Assembly (NCBI GenBank): GCA_027493945.1 | Contig: JAOSJU010000001.1 | Span: forward strand, 3,158,484-3,222,483 | DNA length: 64,000 nt | Source: Burkholderiaceae bacterium | GTDB taxonomy: Bacteria > Pseudomonadota > Gammaproteobacteria > Burkholderiales > Burkholderiaceae_E | Direction: 5' to 3' | Shown here: in pieces, positions 51,979 through 60,560 of the stretch | Layout: each line of letters starts with the position of its first letter | Numbering within the stretch: the first letter of the stretch is position 1 | The notes under the pieces: generated by a model | What the model saw: only the letters and a program-made list of their open reading frames with translations | Database searches by the model: none | Told to the model about the DNA's origin: nothing | Program-made: the position numbers and the translations under genes

Positions 51979-51995
51979 TGGAACGCTTCGTTCCA
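51979..51995. promoter_or_regulatory. Inverted repeat 1, candidate enhancer for the sigma-54 activator
   Basis: TGGAACG-CTT-CGTTCCA has perfect 7-bp arms. Its centre is about 117 bp upstream of the predicted start of transcription and 42 bp (four helical turns) from a second copy of the GAACG-NTT-CGTTC pattern. Confidence 0.7.
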
Positions 51996-52022
51996 CCCCG
52001 CCCGTGCCGCGCGCCCGGGATC

Positions 52023-52035
52023 GAACGATTCGTTC
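52023..52035. promoter_or_regulatory. Inverted repeat 2, candidate enhancer for the sigma-54 activator
   Basis: GAACG-ATT-CGTTC shares the arms and 3-bp spacer of repeat 1. It is centred about 75 bp upstream of the predicted transcription start. A degenerate third copy (GAACG-GGT-TGCTC) is at 51895-51907. The remainder of the 337-bp intergenic stretch 51795-52131 holds no gene. Confidence 0.68.
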
Positions 52036-52077
52036 ACGCTTCGGGCGCGCCTTGTCGGCCCGCGCTGGCCGCACGTC

Positions 52078-52093
52078 TGGTCCGGATGTTGCT
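52078..52093 (+). promoter_or_regulatory. Sigma-54 (-24/-12) promoter of the respiratory operon
   Basis: TGGTCCGGATGTTGCT fits the consensus TGGCAC-N5-TTGCW, with invariant GG (52079-52080) and GC (52091-52092) exactly 10 bp apart. Transcription should start near 52104, leaving a leader of about 28 nt before the ATG at 52132. Confidence 0.75.
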
Positions 52094-52131
52094 TTCACTC
52101 GACCGAGAGACAGTGCACGGGAGCCTTTCGC

Positions 52132-53913
52132 ATGGTCCGTCGCTTGTTCCCGAAGGGCCTGGACGATGTGCGGCGCGGCGTCGAAGTCATGGCGCTCGCG
52201 GCCATCGCGGCGCTTGCCTGCGGCGCTGCGCTCGCACAGGCGCCCGAGTCAGTCGAGTATCCGGCCGTCACCGGCATCGACAGCCGTCTCGCGGTGTGGA
52301 TCGCCGCGCAACTGCACCTGGAGTTCGCCGCGTTCGTGCTCGCGGTGCCGATGTTCGCGCTGCTGATCGAGTTTCTCGGCTGGCGTAGCGGGTCCACCGA
52401 CCGCGTCGCGGCGCGCCGCTACGACTGGCTGGCGCACGAGATGGCGAGCCTGCTGCCGGTCGCCTATTCGCTCACCGCCATCACCGGAGCGTTGCTCGGG
52501 TTCATGCTGTTCGCGGCATACCCGAAGGTGATGCGCCACCTCACTGGCGTCTTCGGACCGACATTCGTGGTCTATCCGCTGTTCTTCGTCGCCGAGACGC
52601 TGTGTCTTTACTTCTGGTACTACGGCTGGCACCGGTGGCAGGGCGAGTCGAAGTGGATCCACCTGCTGCTCGGCCTTCTGCTCAATGTCTTCGGCACGAT
52701 CGTCATGTTCATCGCCGACGCCCGGGCCACCTACATGATGACCCCCGCCGGCGTCGACGAACACGGCGCGCTCGTGAGCCTGCACGACGCGGTGTGGAAT
52801 CCGGGCTGGATGCCGCTGAACATCCACCGCCTGGTGGCCAACGTCACTTTCGGCGCGCTGCTCTGTTCGGCCTACGCGGCGTACCGGCTGCTGTTGAGCG
52901 GCGACGCACGCGAGCGCGCTCTCTACGACTGGATGGGCTACACCGGAAACCTCATCGCGCTCTTCACGATGCTCTTCCTGCCGTTTGCCGGCTACTACTT
53001 CGGCTTCGAGCTGTTCGCGTTCTCGGCCACCTACGGCGTGACGCTGATGGGCGGCGTGCTGTCGTGGCTGTTCATCATCCAGGCGATCGTGATCGCGGTG
53101 CTGTTCATCGGCGCAGCGTATTACTCGTGGCTCGGCCTGCTGCGCATCCCCGGATCGGAAGCCCAGCAGCGCTGGAGCGCGGTGTTCAACGTGCTGCTCA
53201 TTGCCGGTTTCGCCGTGTGGGCGACCCCGCACACGATGGCCGCGAGCATCGAGGAATCCACCGGCGGCTTTCACCCCGTGCTCGGCGCGCTCGGCGTGAT
53301 GGCGCCGAAGATGATCGCGGTGACGCTGGTGCTGGTGGTGCTGTATGCGAGCTATCTGCTGTACCGCCGCGCCGGGCGCGTGCCGGCCGTCGCGTGGGCG
53401 CGCACCGGCACGGCCGTGGAGTGGGGGCTGGTCGGCCTGATGGCGCTCACGATCGCGGCGCTCGGCATCTACGGCTACTTCGCGCCCGCGCACGTCCGCA
53501 TCAAGACCTCCATCTGGCAGATCTACGTGCTGATCGGCGGCATCGTCGTGACTTTCCTTCTCGACCACGCAATGCTGCGCGGCGCCACGACCGTCGCCGC
53601 CGCGCGCTGGGGAACGATGCCGCGCCGCGGCCAGTACGTGCTCGTGCTGCTCGCCGTCGTGATCGTGTGGCTGATGGGCCTGATGGGCTACGCGCGCAGC
53701 GGCGCGCGCCTGAACTGGCACGTGTTCGGCATCCTCGAAGACACCTCGTCCGGGGCCGGACTCCCTGCCCTCGGCGAGGCGGCGCTCGTCGTCACGCTGA
53801 TCACGGCGATCTTCTTCGCGCTGCTCGCGGTGGCGTTCCTGATCGCCGGGATGGCGCACCGCACCGACGAGCGCACCCTCGCCGAGATCGCTCCGTACGG
53901 AGAGCCGCAGTGA
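52132..53913 (+). CDS. Cytochrome bd-like oxidase subunit I (CydA-like), no CydB
   Basis: A 593-aa polytopic protein with about 13-14 hydrophobic helices. Segments such as LHLEFAAFVLAVPMFALLIE, WMPLNIHRLVANVTFGALLC and FAGYYFGFELFAFSATYG recall subunit I of cytochrome bd oxidases, but it is longer than CydA, lacks the GRQPW quinol-loop signature and no CydB gene follows. Similar bd-like proteins accompany Nxr in Nitrospira. It could be a terminal oxidase fed by cytochrome c, or a quinone-linked electron carrier. First gene after the sigma-54 promoter. Confidence 0.75.
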   Translation: MVRRLFPKGLDDVRRGVEVMALAAIAALACGAALAQAPESVEYPAVTGIDSRLAVWIAAQLHLEFAAFVLAVPMFALLIEFLGWRSGSTDRVAARRYDWLAHEMASLLPVAYSLTAITGALLGFMLFAAYPKVMRHLTGVFGPTFVVYPLFFVAETLCLYFWYYGWHRWQGESKWIHLLLGLLLNVFGTIVMFIADARATYMMTPAGVDEHGALVSLHDAVWNPGWMPLNIHRLVANVTFGALLCSAYAAYRLLLSGDARERALYDWMGYTGNLIALFTMLFLPFAGYYFGFELFAFSATYGVTLMGGVLSWLFIIQAIVIAVLFIGAAYYSWLGLLRIPGSEAQQRWSAVFNVLLIAGFAVWATPHTMAASIEESTGGFHPVLGALGVMAPKMIAVTLVLVVLYASYLLYRRAGRVPAVAWARTGTAVEWGLVGLMALTIAALGIYGYFAPAHVRIKTSIWQIYVLIGGIVVTFLLDHAMLRGATTVAAARWGTMPRRGQYVLVLLAVVIVWLMGLMGYARSGARLNWHVFGILEDTSSGAGLPALGEAALVVTLITAIFFALLAVAFLIAGMAHRTDERTLAEIAPYGEPQ

Positions 53914-54728
53914 AGAGCCTCGCCGCCCACGGCGCGCCGGTGCTGCCGGCCGTGATCGTCGTCGGCTTCTTCGTCTGGTTCGCCAACTGGATTCCCCAGA
54001 CGCGCTGGCAGCCGCCCCAGAAGCTCGCGATCACCGAGAGCATGACGCCGGCCGAACTCGCCGCGCAGGGCGAAACGCTGGTTCGCCAGCGCGGCTGCAT
54101 GACCTGTCACACGATCGAACCCGGAGCAGGCGTCAAGGGCGGGGGCCGCGGACCGAACCTCGCCGAAGTCGCCCTGCGTCGCGCGAGCGGAGTGCAGGGC
54201 GGGCCCGGGACTCTCGTCGAGTATCTGGTGCAGTCGCTCTACGAACCGGGCGCCTACGTGGTCGACGGCTTCAGCAACATCATGCCGGCGTCCACTTCGG
54301 CGCCCGCCAAGCTGGGCTACGAAGAGGTCGTCGCGGTCGTCGACTACCTGCAGTCGCTGGGCGGCAGGCCGTCGGTGAAGATCGGCGACATTCCGCGCCC
54401 GTCCGGCGCGCCCGCCGCGCCTGCCCCGGCGGCAGCCACGGCCTCCGATCCCCGGGCGCTGTTCGAGTCGCTCGCGTGCGCCGGCTGCCACAGCCTGGAG
54501 CCCGGCAAGAAAGTGCTCGGCCCGAGTCTCGACGCGGAGGCCCTGAGGCAGGCCGCGGCGGCGCGCAGCATGAGCGTCGAGGCGTTCCTGGTCGAGTCCA
54601 TCGTCGACCCGAAGGCCTACGAGGCGAAGGACTATCCGTCGGGCGCCATGCCGCAGGACTACGGCACGAGACTGAATGCCGCGCAACTGAAGTCGCTCGT
54701 CGATTACCCGGCCGGGAGGAAATCGTGA
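53910..54728 (+). CDS. Membrane-anchored diheme cytochrome c
   Basis: A 272-aa protein with an uncleaved N-terminal helix (APVLPAVIVVGFFVWFANWIP) and two c-type heme sites, CMTCH and CAGCH, each followed by a distal Met candidate (NIMPAS and GAMPQDYG). A Pro/Ala linker joins the two domains. GTG start at 53910 overlaps the previous stop as GTGA. It should carry electrons on the periplasmic face between the molybdoenzyme and the bd-like oxidase. Confidence 0.9.
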   Translation: MKSLAAHGAPVLPAVIVVGFFVWFANWIPQTRWQPPQKLAITESMTPAELAAQGETLVRQRGCMTCHTIEPGAGVKGGGRGPNLAEVALRRASGVQGGPGTLVEYLVQSLYEPGAYVVDGFSNIMPASTSAPAKLGYEEVVAVVDYLQSLGGRPSVKIGDIPRPSGAPAAPAPAAATASDPRALFESLACAGCHSLEPGKKVLGPSLDAEALRQAAAARSMSVEAFLVESIVDPKAYEAKDYPSGAMPQDYGTRLNAAQLKSLVDYPAGRKS

Positions 54729-55501
54729 ACCGTCTCGGTGAGTCGTGGCGCCGCAACGTGCCGCTGCCGACCGGCGTCGCGCTGGTGGTGGCGGCGGTCT
54801 ACGTCCTGCTCGAGCTGGTGCGGCCGGTCATCCCGGGCAGCGTGATCCTGCTCTACATGGGGTTCGCCATCGCGGGCGCGGTGATCCACGTCACGCTGGA
54901 CGATCAGCGCATCGGCCGCTTCATGAAGTTCTTTCTCGAAACGCCGGCGGACGAGCCGCGCGCGTTGCGCACCCAGCGCTGGGTGCTGCTGGCCGTCCTT
55001 CCGCTCGTGCTCGGATGGCTGGTCTACGACGCGCTGCGCCCGACCTACGCGCCGCCGGTGGAGATCTTCCAGCGTCACCCGACGGTCGGCGAGGAGGTGC
55101 TCAAGCGCGTCGTGGTGCCGGCCTGGGCGGCCGATCCGGCGAAGTGGCGCTCCGAGGACGTCGCGGCGGGCAAGCGCCTGTACGACGCGAACTGCGCGGT
55201 CTGCCACGGCGAGAAACTCGACGGTCAGGGAGTCGCGGCCGAAGGGTTCCGCTATCCCATCCGGCCGGCGAATTTCACCGACGCGGGCACGATCGGGCAG
55301 TTGACCTTGCCGTACGTCTACTGGCGCCTCACGATCGGCGGCATCCAGAACCAGTTCAACAGCGCGATGCCCAAGTGGGCCGCGGGCGACGCGGAGCCCG
55401 GCGCCTCGACGTTGCACCTGAACGACTTCACGTCGGAGGAGGCCTGGAAGGTGATCCTGTACATCTACCGCGCGAGCGGCTTCGAGCCGCGCAGGGAGTA
55501 G
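54725..55501 (+). CDS. Membrane-anchored monoheme cytochrome c
   Basis: A 258-aa protein with two hydrophobic N-terminal segments (LPTGVALVVAAVYVLLELV, VILLYMGFAIAGAVIHV), a third near residue 85 (WVLLAVLPLVLGWLVYDAL) and one heme site CAVCHG in the C-terminal domain, with AMPKWA as distal Met. GTG start overlaps the diheme cytochrome stop. Its three helices suggest a membrane subunit as well as an electron carrier. Confidence 0.88.
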   Translation: MNRLGESWRRNVPLPTGVALVVAAVYVLLELVRPVIPGSVILLYMGFAIAGAVIHVTLDDQRIGRFMKFFLETPADEPRALRTQRWVLLAVLPLVLGWLVYDALRPTYAPPVEIFQRHPTVGEEVLKRVVVPAWAADPAKWRSEDVAAGKRLYDANCAVCHGEKLDGQGVAAEGFRYPIRPANFTDAGTIGQLTLPYVYWRLTIGGIQNQFNSAMPKWAAGDAEPGASTLHLNDFTSEEAWKVILYIYRASGFEPRRE

Positions 55502-55505
55502 CGCG

Positions 55506-58500
55506 ATGGGCAAGGTCACGCGCCGGCAATTCCTGGTGCGCGCCGCGGGCGCGGGCGGCCTCCTCGCCGGGGCGGGCGCCGCCGCACCGGCGTTTGCGGG
55601 CCGCACGCTGGTCGCGGCTCCGGGAGTCGACAATCCGCTCGAGCACTATCCGGAGCGCGACTGGGAGGAGGTGTACCGCAACCAGTACGCCTACGAGCGC
55701 AGCTTCACCTACATCTGCGCGCCCAACGACACGCACATGTGCCGCGTGCGCGCGTTCGTGCGCAACGGGATCGTGACGCGCCTCGAGCAGAACTACGACC
55801 ATCACCGCTACAAGGATCTCTACGGCAACCAGGCGACGGCGGCGTGGAACCCGCGCATGTGCCTGAAGGGCTTCACGATGCACCGGCGCCTCTACGGGCC
55901 GTACCGCGCGAAGGGGCCGATGCTCCGCAGCGGCTGGAAGCAGTGGGCCGACGCGGGCTTTCCGTCGCTGTCGGACGATCCGAAACTGCGCAGCCAGTAC
56001 CGCTTCGACGCACGCGGCACCGACTCCTTCGAGCGGGTCTCGTGGGACGAAGCGACGACCTACGTCGCCAAGGCGCTCATCGCGATCGCGCGCACCTACA
56101 GCGGCGAGGACGGCAGGCGCCGGCTGGTGAAGAACGACGGCTACCCTCAGGAGATGCTCGAGCACTGGGACGAGGCGGGCACGCGCACCATGAAGCTCGG
56201 CAGTTCGCTGCCGCCGCACGGCGTCATCGGCAAGTTCGGCACCTTCCGCATGGCCAACATGCTCGGGTTGCTCGACGCGCACGTGCGCAAGGTCGGGCCG
56301 GACAAGGCAAAGGGCGGGCGCGAGTGGTCCGAATACACCTGGCGCGGCGACCAGGCGCCCGGGCAGCCGTTCGTGCACGGGCTGCAGACCTCCGACATCG
56401 ACCTGAACGACCTGCGCTTCACGAAGTTCACCGTGCAGGTGGGCAAGAACCTGATCGAGAACAAGATGCCCGAGGCGCACTGGCTCACCGAGATCATCGA
56501 GCGCGGCGGGCGCATCGCGGTGATCGCGCCGGAGTACAACCCGTCGGCGAGCAAGGCCGACTACTGGATCTCGGTGCGCCCGGGGCTCTCGGACACCTCG
56601 ATCTTCCTCTTCGTCACCCGCTACCTGATGGATAAGGGCTGGTACGACGAGGCCTACGTCAGGCAGTTCACCGATTTCCCGCTGCTGGTGCGCACCGATA
56701 CGCTCGAGCGCCTGAAGCCGCAGGAGATCATCGCCGGATACCGCAACCGGGATCTGTCCAGGGGACCGGGGGTCACCATCCACGGGCTCACCGCCGAGCA
56801 GCGCGATCGCATCGGCGACTTCGTCGTCTGGGACCGCAAATCCGGTGGCGCGAGGCCGATCAGCCGCGACGACGTCGGCAAGCACGTCGGCGCGCAGGGC
56901 ATCGAACCGCGGCTCGACTGGAAGGGCACGGTGCGCCTGGTCGACGGCAGGCAGGTCGAGGCGATGACGGTCTGGGAGATGTACCGGGAGCATCTGCGCG
57001 ACTACGACATCGACACGGTGCACGAGATCTGCGGCGCGTCGAAGGAACTGCTCGAGCGTCTGGCGAAGGACTTCGGCCGCCGCTTCTGGGATCCGGACTA
57101 CAAGGGCAAGCCGCGCGAGGCCTACCCGATCGCGATCCACTACGGCGAGGGCATCAACCACTACTTCCACGCCACGCTGCACAACCGCGCGGTGTGCCTG
57201 CCGCTGATGCTCGTGGGCAGCATCGGCATCCCGGGTTCGGGCGCGCACACCTGGGCGGGCAACTACAAGGGGGCGCTCTTCCAGGGTTCGCTGTGGTCGG
57301 GCCCGGGCGTGGGCGGCGCGTACGTCGAGGAGGACCCGTTCAAGCCGGTGCTCGACCCGAAGGCGAAGATCGGCCGGGAGAACGTGCGCGAGTTGCTGCA
57401 CGGCGAGGAGATGAGCTATTGGGGGTTCGGCGAGCGGCCGCTCATCGTCGACACGCCGGCGGGGCGCAGGAATTTCACCGGCAGGACCCACATGCCGAGC
57501 CCGACGAAGCTCATGTGGTACAACAACGCGAACCTGATGAACCAGGCGAAGTGGATCTACCACCTCCTGGTGAACGTCAACCCGAAGATCGACTGCATCA
57601 TCGATCAGCAGGTCGAGTGGACCGGCTCGGCCGAGTACGCCGACGTCGTCCTGCCGGCCAACACCTGGCTCGAATTCCAGACGCGCGAGTGCGGCGTCTC
57701 GTGCTCGAACCCGTTCCTGCAGATCTGGGGCGGCGACGGGATCAAGCCCCTGTACGACTCCAGGGACGACGGCATGATCTTCGCCCTCGTCGCCGAGAAG
57801 CTCGCCGCGCTCACCGGCGACCGGCGCTTCAGCGACCACTGGAAGTTCATGCTGGAAGGCAAGCCCGAGGTGTACATCCAGCGCGTGCTCGATGCCAGTT
57901 GCACCACGCAGGGCTACCGGGTCGACGACATCCTGGCCGGCAAGTACGGCGAGCCGGGTGCCGCGCTGATGCTGTTCCGCTCGTACCCGCGGGTGGCGTT
58001 CTACGAGCAGGTCCACGACAGCGTGCCTTTCTACACCGACACGGGGCGGTTGAACGCCTACACCGACATTCCCGAGGCGATCGAGTACGGGGAAAACCTC
58101 GTGGTGCACCGCGAGGCTCCGGAGGCAACGCCCTACCTGCCGGGCGTCATCGTCTCGACGAGCCGCTTCGTGCGGCCGAACAACTTCGGCGTGACGCCGC
58201 AGATGCTGCAGGCGAAGACCCTGGATGCCGACCTGCGCGCGGTGGCGAACAACAAGCTCGCCTGGAAGGAAGTGAAGAAGACGAAGAACCCGCTGTGGGA
58301 GGAGGGCTACCGCTTCTTCTGCATGACACCGAAGAGCAGGCACACGACCCACTCGTCGTGGGCGACGGTGGACTGGAACTGGATCTGGAGCACCAACTTC
58401 GGCGACCCGTACCGCATGGAGCCGCGCAGCCCCGGCGTCGGCGACTGGCAGGTGCACATGAATCCCCAGGCGGCGAAGGACCTCGGCATCGAGGACGGCG

Positions 58501-59042
58501 ACTACATCTACGTCGACGCCAACCCCGTTGACCGGCCGTACGCCGGCTGGAAGGACTCCGACCCGCGCTACAAGGCGTTTCGCCTGCTCACGCGGGTGAA
58601 GTACAACCCGGCCTACCCGTACAACGTCGTCATGACCAAGCACAGCGCCCGGATCGCGAGCGAGCGTACGGTCAAGGCGCACGAGACGCGGCCCGACAGG
58701 CGGGCGCTCGCGTCCGACACCGGTTACCAGTCGAACTTCCGCTACGGCTCGCACCAGAGCGTGACGCGCGGCTGGGCGCCGCCGATGCACCAGACCGACA
58801 GCCTGTTTCACAAGAAGACCGGGACGATGGGGTTCGTGTTCGGTTTCGACGTCGACAACCACGCGGTGAACACGGTGCCCAAGGAGACGCTGGTGCGCAT
58901 CCAGAAGGCCGAACCCGGGGGGCTCGACGGCAAGGGCGTCTGGGAGCCGGCCGCGAGCGGGCACTCGCCAGCGCACGAGAGTGCGTTCACCGCCCGCTAT
59001 CTCGCGGGCGGTGCGATCAAGGTGAAAGGAACGGGCGAATGA
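55506..59042 (+). CDS. NXR-like catalytic subunit, type II DMSO-reductase family molybdoenzyme
   Basis: An 1178-aa molybdopterin enzyme. A Tat signal (RRQFLVRAAGAGGLLAG) implies a periplasmic site. The FS0 cluster region reads C71-x3-D75-x3-C79-x39-C119, with Asp where NarG has Cys. GKNLIENKMPEAHWLTEIIE and VIAPEYNPSASKADYWI fit the NxrA/NarG group, and length matches NxrA (about 1150) better than chlorate, perchlorate or ethylbenzene enzymes (about 900-980). D257 is a candidate Mo ligand, by inference. Substrate may be nitrite or another oxyanion. Confidence 0.85.
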   Translation: MGKVTRRQFLVRAAGAGGLLAGAGAAAPAFAGRTLVAAPGVDNPLEHYPERDWEEVYRNQYAYERSFTYICAPNDTHMCRVRAFVRNGIVTRLEQNYDHHRYKDLYGNQATAAWNPRMCLKGFTMHRRLYGPYRAKGPMLRSGWKQWADAGFPSLSDDPKLRSQYRFDARGTDSFERVSWDEATTYVAKALIAIARTYSGEDGRRRLVKNDGYPQEMLEHWDEAGTRTMKLGSSLPPHGVIGKFGTFRMANMLGLLDAHVRKVGPDKAKGGREWSEYTWRGDQAPGQPFVHGLQTSDIDLNDLRFTKFTVQVGKNLIENKMPEAHWLTEIIERGGRIAVIAPEYNPSASKADYWISVRPGLSDTSIFLFVTRYLMDKGWYDEAYVRQFTDFPLLVRTDTLERLKPQEIIAGYRNRDLSRGPGVTIHGLTAEQRDRIGDFVVWDRKSGGARPISRDDVGKHVGAQGIEPRLDWKGTVRLVDGRQVEAMTVWEMYREHLRDYDIDTVHEICGASKELLERLAKDFGRRFWDPDYKGKPREAYPIAIHYGEGINHYFHATLHNRAVCLPLMLVGSIGIPGSGAHTWAGNYKGALFQGSLWSGPGVGGAYVEEDPFKPVLDPKAKIGRENVRELLHGEEMSYWGFGERPLIVDTPAGRRNFTGRTHMPSPTKLMWYNNANLMNQAKWIYHLLVNVNPKIDCIIDQQVEWTGSAEYADVVLPANTWLEFQTRECGVSCSNPFLQIWGGDGIKPLYDSRDDGMIFALVAEKLAALTGDRRFSDHWKFMLEGKPEVYIQRVLDASCTTQGYRVDDILAGKYGEPGAALMLFRSYPRVAFYEQVHDSVPFYTDTGRLNAYTDIPEAIEYGENLVVHREAPEATPYLPGVIVSTSRFVRPNNFGVTPQMLQAKTLDADLRAVANNKLAWKEVKKTKNPLWEEGYRFFCMTPKSRHTTHSSWATVDWNWIWSTNFGDPYRMEPRSPGVGDWQVHMNPQAAKDLGIEDGDYIYVDANPVDRPYAGWKDSDPRYKAFRLLTRVKYNPAYPYNVVMTKHSARIASERTVKAHETRPDRRALASDTGYQSNFRYGSHQSVTRGWAPPMHQTDSLFHKKTGTMGFVFGFDVDNHAVNTVPKETLVRIQKAEPGGLDGKGVWEPAASGHSPAHESAFTARYLAGGAIKVKGTGE

Positions 59043-59293
59043 AACCCGCAGAGCGCGGCGATCCGATGGAACTCGTCGGCGTGGCCTTGCCGGCCGACCC
59101 GGCGGAAATGGCGCGCTGCCTGATCGAGGAGTACCTGCTGCTCGGCTGGGACGATCGGCGCATCGCGCTGCTGTTCGAGCGCCCGTGCTATCGCGCAACG
59201 CACGGGCTCGCGAGCGCGCTGGGCGGGGAGAGGATTCGCGCGCTGATCGGCGAGGTTCGCGCGCAATGGACGGGAGCGGGCCGCGATGCCTGA
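59039..59293 (+). CDS. Small unknown protein between alpha and beta subunit genes
   Basis: An 84-aa acidic protein (MKPAERGDPMELVGVALPAD, LIEEYLLLGWDDRRIALLFE, RATHGLASALGGERIRALIG). Its start overlaps the alpha stop as ATGA and its end overlaps the beta start by 8 bp, so it is translationally locked between them. No signal peptide, cysteine motif or known domain is visible. It may be an assembly factor that acts in the cytoplasm; that is inference from position only. Confidence 0.75.
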   Translation: MKPAERGDPMELVGVALPADPAEMARCLIEEYLLLGWDDRRIALLFERPCYRATHGLASALGGERIRALIGEVRAQWTGAGRDA

Positions 59294-60560
59294 GGTCTAC
59301 AACTGGCAGCTGGGTCGGCCGATGGAGTACCCGTATCGCGAGGCGCACCCGCGCGAGCAGTTCGCGTTCGTTTTCAACATCAACCGCTGCATCGCCTGCC
59401 AGACCTGCACCATGGCCTGCAAGTCCACCTGGACTTTCTCCAAGGGCCAGGAGTACATGTGGTGGAACAACGTCGAGACCAAGCCTTACGGCGGTTATCC
59501 CCAGTTCTGGGATACGAGGCTGCTCGAGCTGCTCGACGGCGCCCACCAGAAGGCGGGGCGCGAGGCGGTCTGGGACGCCTCGAAGAAGGAGCCGAAGACG
59601 CGCCCGTACGGTGTCTTCGACGGCATGACGGTGTTCGAGGCCGCGCGCGCGGCCGACCGGCGCGACGCGGTCGCCCTCGGCTACGAGCCGACCGATCTGG
59701 AGTGGCGGTTTCCGAACATCTACGAGGACACCGCCACCGGGTCGAAGGACCGGCGCGACTCGCTGAACCTCGAGCCGGCCGCGCTGCCCGAGCACGCGAC
59801 CTGGTTCTTCTACCTGCAGCGGCTGTGCAACCACTGCACCTATCCCGCGTGCCTCGCCGCCTGCCCGCGCCGGGCGATCTACAAGCGTGGCGAGGACGGG
59901 ATCGTGCTGATCGACCAGAAGCGCTGCCGTGGCTACCGCAAGTGCGTCGCCGCATGCCCTTACAAGAAGCCGATGTTCCGCGCCACCACGCGGGTCTCGG
60001 AGAAGTGCATCGCCTGCTACCCGCGCATCGAGGGCAAGGATGCGCTCACGCAGGGCGAGCCGATGGAGACGCGCTGCATGGCAGCCTGCGTGGGCAAGAT
60101 CCGCATGCAGGGGCTGGTGGGCATCGGCGCCGACGGTGCCTGGGCCGAGCAGCGCGACAACCCGCTCTACTTCCTCGTCAAGGTGGAGAAGGTCGCGCTG
60201 CCGCTGTATCCGCAGTTCGGCACCGAGCCGAACGGCTACTACATTCCGCCGCGCTGGGTGCCGCGGGCATACCTGCGGCAGATGTTCGGCCCGGGCGTCG
60301 ACGAGGCGATCGAGCGCTACACGCGGCCCTCGCGCGAACTGCTCGCGGTGCTGCAGCTCTTTCGCGCGAGCCAGACCGTGATCTTCCGCTACGAGATCGT
60401 GCAGGGGCCGAAGGTGTTCGAGACCACCGTGGATGGCCGCAAGTGGGAGATGTACAACGACACCGTGATCGGCTACGGGCGCAGCGGCAAGGAGGTCGCT
60501 CGCGTGACGGTCGAGGAGCCCAGGTTCGTGCGCGCCGACAAGCACTACAACTCGATATGA
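59286..60560 (+). CDS. NxrB-like iron-sulfur beta subunit
   Basis: A 424-aa four-cluster ferredoxin-type subunit. The first cluster motif CIACQTCTMAC is at residues 35-45. Later CNHCTYPACLAAC, CRGYRKCVAAC and CIAC/CMAAC complete the ligands. Tyr in CRGYRKC occupies the NarH Trp position, predicting one [3Fe-4S] cluster. The start MPEVYNWQLGRPMEYPY and MWWNNVETKPYGGYPQFWD are hallmark NxrB-like phrases. No signal peptide: it would be co-exported with the Tat-tagged alpha subunit. Confidence 0.9.
   Translation: MPEVYNWQLGRPMEYPYREAHPREQFAFVFNINRCIACQTCTMACKSTWTFSKGQEYMWWNNVETKPYGGYPQFWDTRLLELLDGAHQKAGREAVWDASKKEPKTRPYGVFDGMTVFEAARAADRRDAVALGYEPTDLEWRFPNIYEDTATGSKDRRDSLNLEPAALPEHATWFFYLQRLCNHCTYPACLAACPRRAIYKRGEDGIVLIDQKRCRGYRKCVAACPYKKPMFRATTRVSEKCIACYPRIEGKDALTQGEPMETRCMAACVGKIRMQGLVGIGADGAWAEQRDNPLYFLVKVEKVALPLYPQFGTEPNGYYIPPRWVPRAYLRQMFGPGVDEAIERYTRPSRELLAVLQLFRASQTVIFRYEIVQGPKVFETTVDGRKWEMYNDTVIGYGRSGKEVARVTVEEPRFVRADKHYNSI

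Noticed and set aside
55428-60545. A 1705-codon open frame on the minus strand opposite the respiratory genes
   Set aside because: It is antisense to the conserved alpha and beta subunit genes, has an Arg/Val/His-rich composition typical of GC-rich shadow frames and shows no domain.
55506-60560. Respiratory nitrate reductase NarGH
   Set aside because: The Tat signal, the FS0 pattern C-x3-D-x3-C, the EB_dh-type gamma subunit and the absence of NarI argue against the cytoplasmic-facing Nar complex.
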